From Bacteroidales bacterium (GTDB lineage Bacteria; Bacteroidota; Bacteroidia; Bacteroidales; P3), in the NCBI GenBank assembly GCA_017449525.1, contig JAFTFL010000004.1:124001-188000 (forward strand): 64,000 nt of DNA. The letters run 5' to 3'. Below, piece after piece: positions 54,288-63,681 of this stretch. A model generated the notes under the pieces. It worked only from the letters and a program-made list of their open reading frames with translations, was not told where the DNA came from and searched no databases. A program made the position numbers and the translations under genes. Positions within the stretch are counted from its first letter, which is position 1, and the number at the start of each line of letters is the position of its first letter.

Positions 54288-55718
54288 ATGAAGCAAGACC
54301 GATTCATGGGCTTCGACGACGAGCTGCGCCACCTTGTGCTGGACTACGAGCAGAGCTGCCGACACGGGCGGACGCGCTACTTCGACCTATCAGAACTGGA
54401 GCAAATCATCGACTTCTACCTCGACACCAACGATGTGGTGCGGCTCGAACGCTCAGTGGCGCACGCCGAGGAGCTGTTCCCCAACTCCATCGAAGTGCGG
54501 CTGCGTCGCGCCCAGTGGTGCTGTGCCACCGAGCAATACCGCCGCGCCGAGCAGATGCTGCTGGAACTCGAGAGCGAGGACCCGTCCAACACCGACGTGC
54601 AGTACACCCTGGGCAATGTCTACGGCGCCCTTGGCGAAAGCCATAAGGCAATCAAGTGCTACCACCGTGCCTCCGCCGATGGATTCGAGCTCGGCATCAT
54701 CTACGGCAACATTGCAGACGAATACGGCAGCCTCGGCCTCAGCGACAAAGCCATACACTACTACAAACAGGCGCTGTCCCACAAGCCCGAGGACGAACGG
54801 TCTATCTACAACTTGGCACACTACCTAATCGACGAGGGACGGCAGGAGGAATGCCTCGACTTCCTGCTCAAATACGTGCGCCGCCACCCCTACTCCAAAG
54901 CAGCTTGGCACGCCCTGTCGCACGTCTACATCAGTCTTCACCTTATAGAGAAGGCCGAAGACTCAATGCAATACGCCATTGCCATCGACGACACCAACTT
55001 CGAATACTACTACGATTTGGCTATGGCTCAACGGAACGAACACCTCTACACCGAGGCCATCGCCACACTGCACAGCGCCGAACAGCACACCGACGAGGCA
55101 GCCAGCATCTATGTGTGCTTGGCCAACATCTACAATGGCGACCTCAACAACTACGAGACCGCCCTCTACTACTACCAGAAGGCTCATCGGATAGACCCCG
55201 ACAACACCGATTTCTTAGTACTCATGGCCGAGTGCGAAAGCAACTTGGGCGAACATGATACGGCCATTACCCATGTGCGTCAAGCCTTAGAGACCAGTCC
55301 TCACCGGTCGGAGTACTACACTGCCCTGGCCACTGTCTATGTGCAGGCAGGCTTTGACGAGGAGGCCGAGCACGTGTTTCAGCAGGCCATACACCTCGGC
55401 GACCCAGACGAGATGCTCTACATCGTTTACGCATCGTTCCTCATGGAGCAGGGGCGCTACGACGAGGCTGCAGACATTTTGAACCGCGGCCACGCAAACT
55501 GCTACAACGAAGCCCAGTTTGTGGCACGTCTGGCCGTATGCCACTACATGACCGACAACAGGGCACAGCTCTACAACGACCTCGGTGCCTGCGTGGCCGA
55601 AGGAGAGGAAGCCATCGAACTGCTCTTCACCATCTGTCCCGACATGGAACAGGCCATCGACGTGGCCAACACGATAGAATCATTCCGACACGACCTCAAT
55701 AGCAACAAGCAGTCATGA
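54288..55718 (+). CDS. Tetratricopeptide-repeat protein
   Basis: 476 residues from the ATG at 54288, behind AAAGGA; the longer frame from 54051 crosses the promoter. No signal peptide, so likely cytoplasmic. About ten TPR units of 34 residues cover residues 35-430 (for example DVQYTLGNVYGALGESHKAIKCYHRA and IYGNIADEYGSLGLSDKAIHYYKQAL). TPRs bind protein partners; no catalytic domain is seen. The stop codon overlaps the DedA start (ATGA), so the two are translationally coupled. Confidence 0.88.
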   Translation: MKQDRFMGFDDELRHLVLDYEQSCRHGRTRYFDLSELEQIIDFYLDTNDVVRLERSVAHAEELFPNSIEVRLRRAQWCCATEQYRRAEQMLLELESEDPSNTDVQYTLGNVYGALGESHKAIKCYHRASADGFELGIIYGNIADEYGSLGLSDKAIHYYKQALSHKPEDERSIYNLAHYLIDEGRQEECLDFLLKYVRRHPYSKAAWHALSHVYISLHLIEKAEDSMQYAIAIDDTNFEYYYDLAMAQRNEHLYTEAIATLHSAEQHTDEAASIYVCLANIYNGDLNNYETALYYYQKAHRIDPDNTDFLVLMAECESNLGEHDTAITHVRQALETSPHRSEYYTALATVYVQAGFDEEAEHVFQQAIHLGDPDEMLYIVYASFLMEQGRYDEAADILNRGHANCYNEAQFVARLAVCHYMTDNRAQLYNDLGACVAEGEEAIELLFTICPDMEQAIDVANTIESFRHDLNSNKQS

Positions 55719-56554
55719 CCTCCACACCCCACATTCCACATCCCGCCCCCCACCGCACCGCACGGCGCGCCACCACCCTGCTGACACTGCTCCTAATAGC
55801 CCTGCTACCCCTGCACAGCTTCTGCCAAGAAGTTGCCCCAGCGGCCGCCAGCACCACGAGCGCAGCCGAACTGGTGGCTGGCGACGACAGCGCATCCACA
55901 GGCTTTGTGGCCAACGTGCTGCGCTGGTACGACGCTCACATGAACTACCTCACCGTAGGAGCCCTGATGACCATAGAGAGCTCCTTCATCCCCTTCCCCT
56001 CCGAGGTAGTCATACCGCCAGCCGTGTTTGTGGCGGCCAATCCCGACAGTGCGGGCGGCATGAAAATCTGGATAATCGTACTGGTAGGCACACTGGGTGC
56101 CATGCTCGGAGCCTACATCAACTACTTCCTCTCGCGTTGGTTAGGTCGCCCCATCATCTACGCCTTTGTGGACAGCAAGGTAGGACACGCCCTCATGCTC
56201 AGCGGCGAGAAAATGGAGCGGGCCGAGGCCTACTTCAACAAACATGGCAATGTGTCGACCCTCATCGGCAGGCTTGTGCCTGTGGTGCGCCAGCTCATCT
56301 CCATACCGGCTGGCCTGTCCAAGATGAACCTCGGTGCATTCTCGCTCTACACAGCCGTGGGCGCCCTTGTGTGGAACACACTGCTGGCACTCATCGGCTA
56401 CTACGCCTACAAGATGGGACAACTGGAGATTATCAAGCAATACAGTCATGAACTCTCCATTGTGCTGACCGTGATAGTGGTGGCAGCCCTGCTCTTCCTC
56501 GTGGTGCGCGCCATCGCCAAGAAGCGCAAAAGCCAAGCCACCCAACCCGAATAA
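55715..56554 (+). CDS. DedA-family inner-membrane protein
   Basis: 279 residues. DedA (VTT-domain) proteins are flippase-like membrane proteins needed for envelope integrity and lipid-carrier recycling. Motifs are IESSFIPFPSEVVIPPAVF and GRLVPVVRQLISIPAGLSKM, with about five membrane segments. The first 45 residues contain an extra hydrophobic helix ending SFCQ, possibly a cleaved signal, which is not usual for DedA. It overlaps the TPR gene by four bases and is followed by a 50-residue membrane protein. Confidence 0.88.
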   Translation: MTSTPHIPHPAPHRTARRATTLLTLLLIALLPLHSFCQEVAPAAASTTSAAELVAGDDSASTGFVANVLRWYDAHMNYLTVGALMTIESSFIPFPSEVVIPPAVFVAANPDSAGGMKIWIIVLVGTLGAMLGAYINYFLSRWLGRPIIYAFVDSKVGHALMLSGEKMERAEAYFNKHGNVSTLIGRLVPVVRQLISIPAGLSKMNLGAFSLYTAVGALVWNTLLALIGYYAYKMGQLEIIKQYSHELSIVLTVIVVAALLFLVVRAIAKKRKSQATQPE

Positions 56555-56571
56555 ACCGCTGCCACCGCACT

Positions 56572-56724
56572 ATGGACCTTGAAGAATACGCCTCGCGCCG
56601 CAATCGGCCGCTACCCTCGAAGGGCTGCAGCACCCTCTTTTTCGTCCTGTTTGTCCTCCTGCTGACAGCACTGCTCCTATTCTTCCTCTACTACCGAACC
56701 CATTCCGCCCCCGCGGCACAATAA
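56572..56724 (+). CDS. 50-residue single-helix membrane protein
   Basis: Reads MDLEEYASRRNRPLPSKGCS, then a hydrophobic helix of about 24 residues (FFVLFVLLLTALLLFFLYY), then RTHSAPAAQ. The basic N-terminus puts the N-side in the cytoplasm. It fills the gap between DedA (17 bases before) and sufS (10 bases after) on the same strand, which supports a real gene. No family is recognised. Confidence 0.62.
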   Translation: MDLEEYASRRNRPLPSKGCSTLFFVLFVLLLTALLLFFLYYRTHSAPAAQ

Positions 56725-56734
56725 GTCCATCACC

Positions 56735-57955
56735 ATGACCCAGTCAAACGACACCCTGCGGCAACAGTTCCCCATACTGAACACCACCGTATACGGACAC
56801 CCACTGGTGTACCTCGACAACGCCGCTACCACACAGAAACCCCAGTCGGTCATCGACGCCCTTTGCCAATACTACACCCAGCTGAACAGTAATATACACC
56901 GTGGCACGCACTACCTCGCCTCGAAGGCTACCGAACAGTATGAAGCCGTTCGCGAACGGGTGCGGCGCTTTATCGGTGCAAGAAGCACCCACGAAATCAT
57001 CTTCACACGGGGCACTACCGAGAGCATTAACCTCGTAGCCTCCTCTTTCGGACGCTACCGGCTGCGCGAGGGCGACGAGATAGTGGTGTCGGCCATGGAG
57101 CACCACTCCAACATTGTGCCTTGGCAATTGGCTTGCGAACAGGCAGGTGCCACGCTGCGCGTCATCCCCTTCAGCGAAGAGGGCGTGCTCGACCTCGGTG
57201 CACTGCCCGCCCTGCTCAACGAGCACACACGGCTCGTAGCCGTAGGCCACGTGTCCAACACCCTCGGCACTATCAACCCCGTTGCTGAAATCACCGCCAT
57301 GGCACACTGCCACGGCATACCCGTGCTGGTAGATGGGGCACAGGCCGTGGCACACATGGCCGTCGACGTGCAGGAAATAGGGTGCGACTTCTATTGCTTC
57401 TCGGGACACAAGATGTATGGCCCAATGGGTGTGGGCGTGCTCTACGGGAGAGAAGAGCTGCTGGAGCAGATGCCGCCCTATCAAGGCGGTGGGGAAATGA
57501 TAAAAGACGTAACGTTTGAGCGCACCACCTACAACGACCTGCCCTTCCGCTTCGAAGCAGGCACCCCCTCGGTGGGCGACGTGTTGGCTCTCGGCGCCGC
57601 ACTGGACTTCATGGAACAGACTGGCCTTGACACCCTGGCGCAGCACGAAGAACACCTGCTGCACTATGCAATCGAACGGCTGCAGCACATCGACGGGCTC
57701 CGCATCATCGGGCAGGCTCCGCACAAAACTTCAGTCATATCGTTCCTCTTAGGCAACGCCCATCCCTACGATGTCGGCACACTGCTCGACAAGTTGGGCA
57801 TCGCCGTCCGCACCGGACACCACTGCACCCAACCCATCATGGACCACTACGGCATACCTGGCACCGTGCGTGCCTCCTTTGCCATCTACAACACCATTGC
57901 CGAGGTGGACGCACTGGTCGACGCGCTACAACGCATCGCGCCCATGCTGGCCTAA
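56735..57955 (+). CDS. sufS: Cysteine desulfurase SufS
   Basis: 406 residues. PLP enzyme that removes sulfur from cysteine for iron-sulfur cluster assembly. The PLP lysine is Lys226 in FSGHKMYGPMG and the persulfide Cys is Cys364 in RTGHHCTQPIM, the short-loop pattern of SufS (type II) rather than IscS. Other suf genes (sufBCD) are not in the window. It lies within a packed operon, 10 bases after the small membrane protein and 13 before recN. Confidence 0.94.
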   Translation: MTQSNDTLRQQFPILNTTVYGHPLVYLDNAATTQKPQSVIDALCQYYTQLNSNIHRGTHYLASKATEQYEAVRERVRRFIGARSTHEIIFTRGTTESINLVASSFGRYRLREGDEIVVSAMEHHSNIVPWQLACEQAGATLRVIPFSEEGVLDLGALPALLNEHTRLVAVGHVSNTLGTINPVAEITAMAHCHGIPVLVDGAQAVAHMAVDVQEIGCDFYCFSGHKMYGPMGVGVLYGREELLEQMPPYQGGGEMIKDVTFERTTYNDLPFRFEAGTPSVGDVLALGAALDFMEQTGLDTLAQHEEHLLHYAIERLQHIDGLRIIGQAPHKTSVISFLLGNAHPYDVGTLLDKLGIAVRTGHHCTQPIMDHYGIPGTVRASFAIYNTIAEVDALVDALQRIAPMLA

Positions 57956-57968
57956 GCACTACCGCACC

Positions 57969-59648
57969 ATGCTACAATCACTGCACATAGAGAACTACGC
58001 CCTCATCGACCGCAGCGACATCGTGCTGGACCGAGGCTTCACCGCCATTACAGGCGAAACCGGAGCCGGCAAGTCCATCATGCTGGGCGCACTGTCGCTC
58101 CTGCTCGGCCAAAGGGCAGACACCAAGGTGCTCTTCGACAAAGAGCGCAAATGCGTGGTGGAAGCCAGCTTCGCCATTGGAGGACTGGGCTTGCAGCCGC
58201 TCTTTGCCGACCACGATATTGACTATGAAGACCTCATGCTGCTGAGGCGCGAGATACTGCCCAGCGGTAAGTCGCGCGCCTTCATCAACGACAGCCCCGT
58301 GGCACTTCCCCTAATGCGCGAGGTGGGCGAGCGTGTGGTCGACATCCATTCGCAGCACCAGACCCTACTACTCGGCAATGCAGACTTCCAGCTTTCGCTG
58401 CTCGACAGCGTGGGCGATGCCGAAGCCCCTCTGGCTGAATACCGCACCGCCTATCAGCACTACACCAACGCCAAACGGATCTTAGAACAACTGACGGCAC
58501 AGGAAGCCCAAGCGCGACGCGACATTGACTACAACCGATTCCTGTTCGACGAACTGGACAAAGCCCACCTGCAGCCCGACGAACAGCAGGAGCTGGAGAA
58601 CGAAGCACGCCTGCTGGCCGGTGCCGAGGAGGTGCAACAGACTATTGCCTCGGTGCTGCAAATGTGCGGCACCGACAGCGACACCTCAGCCCTCTCGGCG
58701 CTCTCTTCTGCACATAGCCTGCTGGGGCGCATCGTCCGCTACTCGAATGCGGTTGACGAACTTACCGAAAGGCTCAGTTCGTCGCTCATTGAGCTGCGCG
58801 ACATCATGGACAGCCTACAAGGCCTCAACGACAGCCTGCACTTTTCCCCCCAGCGTCAAGCCGAAGTGAACGACCGCCTCGACCTCATCTACCGGCTGCA
58901 ACGAAAACATGGGGTGAACACCGTGGCCGAGTTGCTCGGCATCCGCGACAGCCTTGACCAGCAGTTGCAGAACGCCGACGGCATGGACGAACAGATACGG
59001 CAAGCCATGGAGCAAGTTGACAGCACATTTGCCCTTGTGCAGCAGCTCGGCGAACGACAGACCGCACTGCGTCAATCGGCCGCCACCTATGTCGAAGCAC
59101 ACATACAGCCCTTGTTGGAGGCCGTAGGCATGCGCGATGCCACCCTCCAGGTAAGGGTAGAGACCCTCAGCGACTACACCCCCTCGGGGTGCAACCGCGC
59201 CACTTTCCTCTTCAACGCCAACAAGGGCGGTGAGTTGCGCGAGCTGGCGAAGGTTGCATCTGGTGGTGAAATGTCGCGCCTGATGCTCGCCATCAAGGCC
59301 ATTCTCTCATCGTCCACACTCTTGCCCACTATAATATTTGACGAGATAGACTCGGGCATCTCGGGCGACATCTCAGTGAAGGTGGGGCAACTCATGCAGC
59401 GCATGTCTGCCCACATGCAAGTGGTTGCCATCACCCACATGCCGCAAATAGCAGCTCGAGCCAACAGCCACCTTAAGGTACGCAAAGGGGTGAAGCAGAC
59501 CGACAGCGGTGAACGCACCATTTCGCACATAGCCCCACTGAGCGAAGCCGAGCGGGTGGTAGAGGTGGCCACTATGCTTTCGGCCGACCCGCCCACCGAG
59601 GCGGCCCTGCAAACCGCTCGCGAACTCATGAACTCCCATTCTGCATGA
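57969..59648 (+). CDS. recN: DNA repair ATPase RecN
   Basis: 559 residues from the ATG at 57969 (MLQSLHIENYALIDRSDIVL); the longer frame overlaps sufS. RecN is an SMC-like ATPase in double-strand-break repair. Walker A GETGAGKS is at 29-36, a central coiled-coil arm covers roughly 160-380, and the C-terminal half has the ABC signature KVASGGEMSRLMLAIK and Walker B PTIIFDEIDSGISG followed by a switch His (AITHMPQIAA). Length is normal. Stop and start overlap the next gene (ATGA). Confidence 0.96.
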   Translation: MLQSLHIENYALIDRSDIVLDRGFTAITGETGAGKSIMLGALSLLLGQRADTKVLFDKERKCVVEASFAIGGLGLQPLFADHDIDYEDLMLLRREILPSGKSRAFINDSPVALPLMREVGERVVDIHSQHQTLLLGNADFQLSLLDSVGDAEAPLAEYRTAYQHYTNAKRILEQLTAQEAQARRDIDYNRFLFDELDKAHLQPDEQQELENEARLLAGAEEVQQTIASVLQMCGTDSDTSALSALSSAHSLLGRIVRYSNAVDELTERLSSSLIELRDIMDSLQGLNDSLHFSPQRQAEVNDRLDLIYRLQRKHGVNTVAELLGIRDSLDQQLQNADGMDEQIRQAMEQVDSTFALVQQLGERQTALRQSAATYVEAHIQPLLEAVGMRDATLQVRVETLSDYTPSGCNRATFLFNANKGGELRELAKVASGGEMSRLMLAIKAILSSSTLLPTIIFDEIDSGISGDISVKVGQLMQRMSAHMQVVAITHMPQIAARANSHLKVRKGVKQTDSGERTISHIAPLSEAERVVEVATMLSADPPTEAALQTARELMNSHSA

Positions 59649-61381
59649 GACATTCTGCCCTACTTTGGCTGCTGGTGCTGCTCACGACAGCCGCCCACAT
59701 CCTGCACGCTCAAGACTTCCCTACCGACTATTTCGACCCTCCGCTGCACCGCGCCACCTCCCTCTCGGCCAGCTTTGCCGAGATACGTCCAAACCACTTC
59801 CACTCGGGCTTGGACCTACGCATTGGGGGCAAAATCGGTGAGCCTGTCTATGCGCCGGCCGACGGCTACGTATCGCGTATCGCAGTGTCGCCATGGGGCG
59901 GCGGTAAGGTATTGTACTTGACGCACCCCAACGGATACCGCACTGCCTTTATGCATCTCAATGATTTTTGTGGAGCCATCGGCGCATGGGTGCACGACTA
60001 CCAGTATGCACACCATGTCTATGCGTTCGATGCCGCCCCGACCGAGACAGCCGACACGATGTGGGTCAAGAAAGGACAACTGGTGGCACACGCTGGCAAC
60101 ACAGGGGGATCCGGGGGACCACACCTGCATTACGACATACGCTATGCGCACAACGACCAGCCAATCAACCCACTCTACTTCGGCCTCCCGTTGAACGACG
60201 TAGTGCCTCCCGTCATACGGGGCATCCGGCTCTACGCTGCCGACGCGGTCTCCACGGTGGGCAAAGGCAGCATGCTTTCGCTGCTCTCCACTACCCGCAC
60301 CCGCAAAGGAAGCCAGTCGCGGTGGCTCGACACGGTAGACGTCAGCGGACGCTTCTACACTGGCATCTATACGACCGACGTGTCCGAGCCCGGCACCCAA
60401 GGCAAGAACGGCGTGGAGAGTATCGAGCTCTACCTTGATGGACACAAGGTCTACTCCTACGGCGTACGCACCTTCCTCTTTGAGGAGACGCGCGTCGTCA
60501 ATGCGCTGATAGATTATGCTGAGTACCGCCGCAGCCGCGAATACTATCTGCTGTCGCGCGTCCTGCGTGGGGTGCGCACCCCGTGCGTGTGGGCTGAGGG
60601 CGGCGGCATCTTTGTCTTTGACGAGCCTGGCACCCATCAATTGGAGTATGTCGTGAAGGACTACAAAGGCAACACTGCCCGACGCCGATTTGCCGTACGC
60701 TACCGTCCCACGGCTACTGGCGTAGTGCGTTCCCCCGAAACCGATACGCTTTCGGCCTTCGAACCCATAGCCTACTACAAGAAAAAGCGTTTGGTACGCA
60801 CTGGTTTCGAGGTCGACATGGCGGAATACACCGTGTACGACAACGACCTGCTCACCTACACATCGGGGCAACACCCCAAGATGCTCACCCCCACCCACCA
60901 CGTCTCCCCGACGCGCCACCCTTTGCCTCCGCACAAGATGCTCACCGTCCGCATAGCTAAGCCCGAAGTGCCACCCGAGTTGCAGCATAAGTTGGTCGTG
61001 GTCTGCATCGACGGCAAGGATATTCGCTACTGTGGGGCACGCCACGAAGACGACTATCTCGCGGGACGCTCGGGCACTTGGGGCACCTTTGCCATCACGC
61101 TCGATACCACGCCGCCCACCCTACAGCCCGTCGGCCTCGCCGCAAAGGGGCAATGTGCCACGGGCAACGTGCAAGTCAAGATTGGCGATGACCTGTCGGG
61201 TATCGGTTCTTATCATTGCTACGTAAACGAGCAGTGGGTGCTGAGCGAATACGATGGCAAGACGCGCACCCTCACCACCGATGCTCGCGCCTTCCTGCAC
61301 AAGGGGCGCAACGAGGTGCGTTACATCATTACCGACGAAGTGGGCAACCGTACTGAGCGCACCCTTATCCTGCAACACTGA
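59645..61381 (+). CDS. M23-family zinc metallopeptidase
   Basis: 578 residues. A signal peptide (1-23, ending HAQ) exports it. The peptidase domain (about 45-185) has the LytM zinc motifs HFHSGLDL (His53, Asp57) and GGPHLHYDI, and probably cuts peptidoglycan cross-bridges. The distal 390 residues contain several beta-sandwich stretches, such as YTGIYTTDVSEPGTQGKNG and the last 100 residues, that may bind the wall or partner proteins. It overlaps recN by four bases and aroK by one. Confidence 0.88.
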   Translation: MRHSALLWLLVLLTTAAHILHAQDFPTDYFDPPLHRATSLSASFAEIRPNHFHSGLDLRIGGKIGEPVYAPADGYVSRIAVSPWGGGKVLYLTHPNGYRTAFMHLNDFCGAIGAWVHDYQYAHHVYAFDAAPTETADTMWVKKGQLVAHAGNTGGSGGPHLHYDIRYAHNDQPINPLYFGLPLNDVVPPVIRGIRLYAADAVSTVGKGSMLSLLSTTRTRKGSQSRWLDTVDVSGRFYTGIYTTDVSEPGTQGKNGVESIELYLDGHKVYSYGVRTFLFEETRVVNALIDYAEYRRSREYYLLSRVLRGVRTPCVWAEGGGIFVFDEPGTHQLEYVVKDYKGNTARRRFAVRYRPTATGVVRSPETDTLSAFEPIAYYKKKRLVRTGFEVDMAEYTVYDNDLLTYTSGQHPKMLTPTHHVSPTRHPLPPHKMLTVRIAKPEVPPELQHKLVVVCIDGKDIRYCGARHEDDYLAGRSGTWGTFAITLDTTPPTLQPVGLAAKGQCATGNVQVKIGDDLSGIGSYHCYVNEQWVLSEYDGKTRTLTTDARAFLHKGRNEVRYIITDEVGNRTERTLILQH

Positions 61382-61905
61382 TGCCGATGGACATCTCACG
61401 CATCTTCTTAGTAGGCTACATGTACAGCGGCAAGTCCACCGTGGGCAACCTCCTGGCACAGCAACTGGGCTACTCCTTCATCGACCTTGACCAAGCCTTT
61501 GAGCAGCGATACCACACCCATATTACACTCTTCTTCCAACGCTACGGTGAGGCCGCCTTTCGCCAGTTGGAGTCTGTGATGCTGCGCAGCATCACAGACT
61601 CGCAGGTGGTGGTGGCCACGGGTGGCGGCACACCGTGCTATCACGACAACATGGACTACATTCTAACCCACGGCACAGCGGTCTATCTGCAGCTCACCAC
61701 CGACGAACTGTGCGAACGCGTGGCGCACGCATCACGCACCCGTCCGCTACTGGCTCACCTGCAGCCCGCCGAGCGTGCCACCTTCGTAGGCAACCAGTTG
61801 CGCCAACGCGAAGCTTTCTACAACCGTGCACAAATAAAAATAGCGGTACACACTACTCCAGTGGTACCGCTGGTGAACACCATCGTGTCGCGTCTCAGTA
61901 TTTGA
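61381..61905 (+). CDS. aroK: Shikimate kinase
   Basis: 174 residues. It phosphorylates shikimate in aromatic amino-acid synthesis. Walker A GYMYSGKST is at 12-20, the shikimate-binding Asp in FIDLDQAFEQR, and the GGGTP motif and the lid Arg (HASRTRPLL) follow. The start ATG overlaps the M23 stop codon by one base. The final 11 bases overlap the convergent nucleoside kinase gene. Confidence 0.93.
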   Translation: MPMDISRIFLVGYMYSGKSTVGNLLAQQLGYSFIDLDQAFEQRYHTHITLFFQRYGEAAFRQLESVMLRSITDSQVVVATGGGTPCYHDNMDYILTHGTAVYLQLTTDELCERVAHASRTRPLLAHLQPAERATFVGNQLRQREAFYNRAQIKIAVHTTPVVPLVNTIVSRLSI

Positions 61906-63589
61906 AACTGCTGCCGCCGAGGAACTCACGCATGATGGACGTAGGAGGTATGAACTTCGGGTCTATAGGTTCCACCATTTCAATGAAGCTCAGCAGCCTC
62001 GATGCCTCAGCGTATTCGGGGCAATTTTCTGGCACTTTCTTCAGTTGCGGTTCAGCGTAGACCTTCAAAATGCCCAGTTCGTAGAGCAACGCCGAGTTGA
62101 ACATGATGTCGGCATTCTCCTGATAGGGGAAGATGTGTCTGTGCTCTCCGCGCTGCACACTCTCCCAACGTTTGAGCGTATTGTGTGCGCTATAGCCACG
62201 AAAGTTGTAGTCGCGGACAATGCGACGTATCAGTCTATTGTCCGAGCTGTGGATGAGGTTAAGGTCGTCAATCGCCACCTGGGTGAGTGCACTTACATAG
62301 ACTTTGTACTTTGTCTCGTCGGGTATCTGCGCCGTCAGCTGTGGGTTGAGGGCATGGATGCCTTCCACCACGAGGATGCTGTTGGGCTGCATCTGCAGTG
62401 CCTTGCCGCTGTAGTAGGGAGCCCCCTTGATGAAGTCGTAGGTAGGTATCTCCACGCGTTCGCCCTTAAACAGGCGCAGCAAGTGGTCGTTGAGCAAAGG
62501 GATGTTGAGCGCACCAAGTGCTTCAAAGTCGTGGTCGCCGTTGGGTTGGCGCGGTGTCTGCTCTCGAGGCACGAAGTAGTCGTCAAGCGACAACTGCTGC
62601 ACATCGAAGCCCAGTACACTCAACTGCACCGAGAGCCGACGGCACGAGGTGGTCTTGCCCGACGACGAGGGCCCAGCGAGTAGCACCATCTTCAGTTGGC
62701 CACGACTCTGGTAGATGTTGTCTGCAATGGCTGCGTACTTCTTCTCATGAAGTGCTTCACTGACATGGATGAGGTGATTCTCGCCGCGATCGCGCACGAT
62801 GCGGTTCAGCTGTTCGATGGTGGGCATACGGAGCAACTCCACCCACCGGTGGTGTTCTTGGAAAATGTTAAAGAGTTTGGGAGTATTCCTTATCGGGGAG
62901 AGCGTGTCGGGGTGCTCGGTGGTGGGACATTGCAACAGGTAGCCCTGCTCATACACCTGCAGATTCCAGCAACTGAGAATGCCCGTACTGGGCACGAGTG
63001 GACTACCGAGTTTGACCAGCTTGTCGCCGAGTCGCTGCATGTTGATGTAGAGCTGGCCGAGGCCGCTGAGTAGTTGTTCGGTCTCGGGCAGGTTCTGCTG
63101 CTTGATGAGTTCAACAGCGTCAGTGAGGAGCATCTGCTGGTTTTCAAAGGGCAGATCGGCCTGCTGCAGCTCGCGCATGCGCGTAGCTACACGTTCGGCC
63201 ACCTCGGCCGATGCGCTGGGTGTCTGCATCTCCTGCCTATTGCGTCCCTCGGGCCAGATGCGGCAGTAATAGCCGCTGAGCAGCGAGTGCTCCACCTCCA
63301 AGTCAGCTTGAGAGTAGCAGTCTCTCACCGCCTTGTATAGGAGGAAGGTGAGTGACGTCTTGTACATGCGCATACCCTCCTTGGAGGTGTAGTCGAATAG
63401 GCGCACCACCTTGGGGTTGTAGATGCGGTAGTCCAGATGCTCAATCCTGTTGTTGACCAGCGCCCCCACTATGGGGTAGCGCGTCAGACTTGGGCAGTCG
63501 GCAGCCAGTTCCTTGAGGGAAATACCCTGCGCCACGAGGCGGCGTTCGCCCGTGTTCTCTATGATGATTTCTACTTGGTTGTTGTTCAT
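61895..63589 (-). CDS. Nucleoside (uridine) kinase with N-terminal TGS-like domain
   Basis: 564 residues. The C-terminal half (about 290-500) is a P-loop uridine-kinase-type domain with LLAGPSSSGKTTSCRRL (Walker A), SLDDYFVPR and the later VVEGIHALNP strand. The first 60 residues resemble a TGS domain, and 60-250 have the ThrRS/AlaRS editing-like layout found in this family. Such long Udk-related kinases are typical of Bacteroidota and some Firmicutes. The exact nucleoside is not set by the sequence. Its 3' end overlaps aroK. Confidence 0.88.
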   Translation of the reverse strand: MNNNQVEIIIENTGERRLVAQGISLKELAADCPSLTRYPIVGALVNNRIEHLDYRIYNPKVVRLFDYTSKEGMRMYKTSLTFLLYKAVRDCYSQADLEVEHSLLSGYYCRIWPEGRNRQEMQTPSASAEVAERVATRMRELQQADLPFENQQMLLTDAVELIKQQNLPETEQLLSGLGQLYINMQRLGDKLVKLGSPLVPSTGILSCWNLQVYEQGYLLQCPTTEHPDTLSPIRNTPKLFNIFQEHHRWVELLRMPTIEQLNRIVRDRGENHLIHVSEALHEKKYAAIADNIYQSRGQLKMVLLAGPSSSGKTTSCRRLSVQLSVLGFDVQQLSLDDYFVPREQTPRQPNGDHDFEALGALNIPLLNDHLLRLFKGERVEIPTYDFIKGAPYYSGKALQMQPNSILVVEGIHALNPQLTAQIPDETKYKVYVSALTQVAIDDLNLIHSSDNRLIRRIVRDYNFRGYSAHNTLKRWESVQRGEHRHIFPYQENADIMFNSALLYELGILKVYAEPQLKKVPENCPEYAEASRLLSFIEMVEPIDPKFIPPTSIMREFLGGSSFKY

Positions 63590-63681
63590 GGTTGCTCGTT
63601 TAGGAGAGGGAACCCGTCTGTTCGCGTAGGCGCGTTTCCTCTCGTGGTGATGTGATGGGGCTCCAGTCGTTGTGCAGTAGC

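Noticed and set aside
53221..54288. A 355-codon plus-strand frame over the antiporter start and the CGTACG cluster
   Set aside because: It is antisense to the antiporter and then crosses palindromic repeats and a promoter; no coherent protein.
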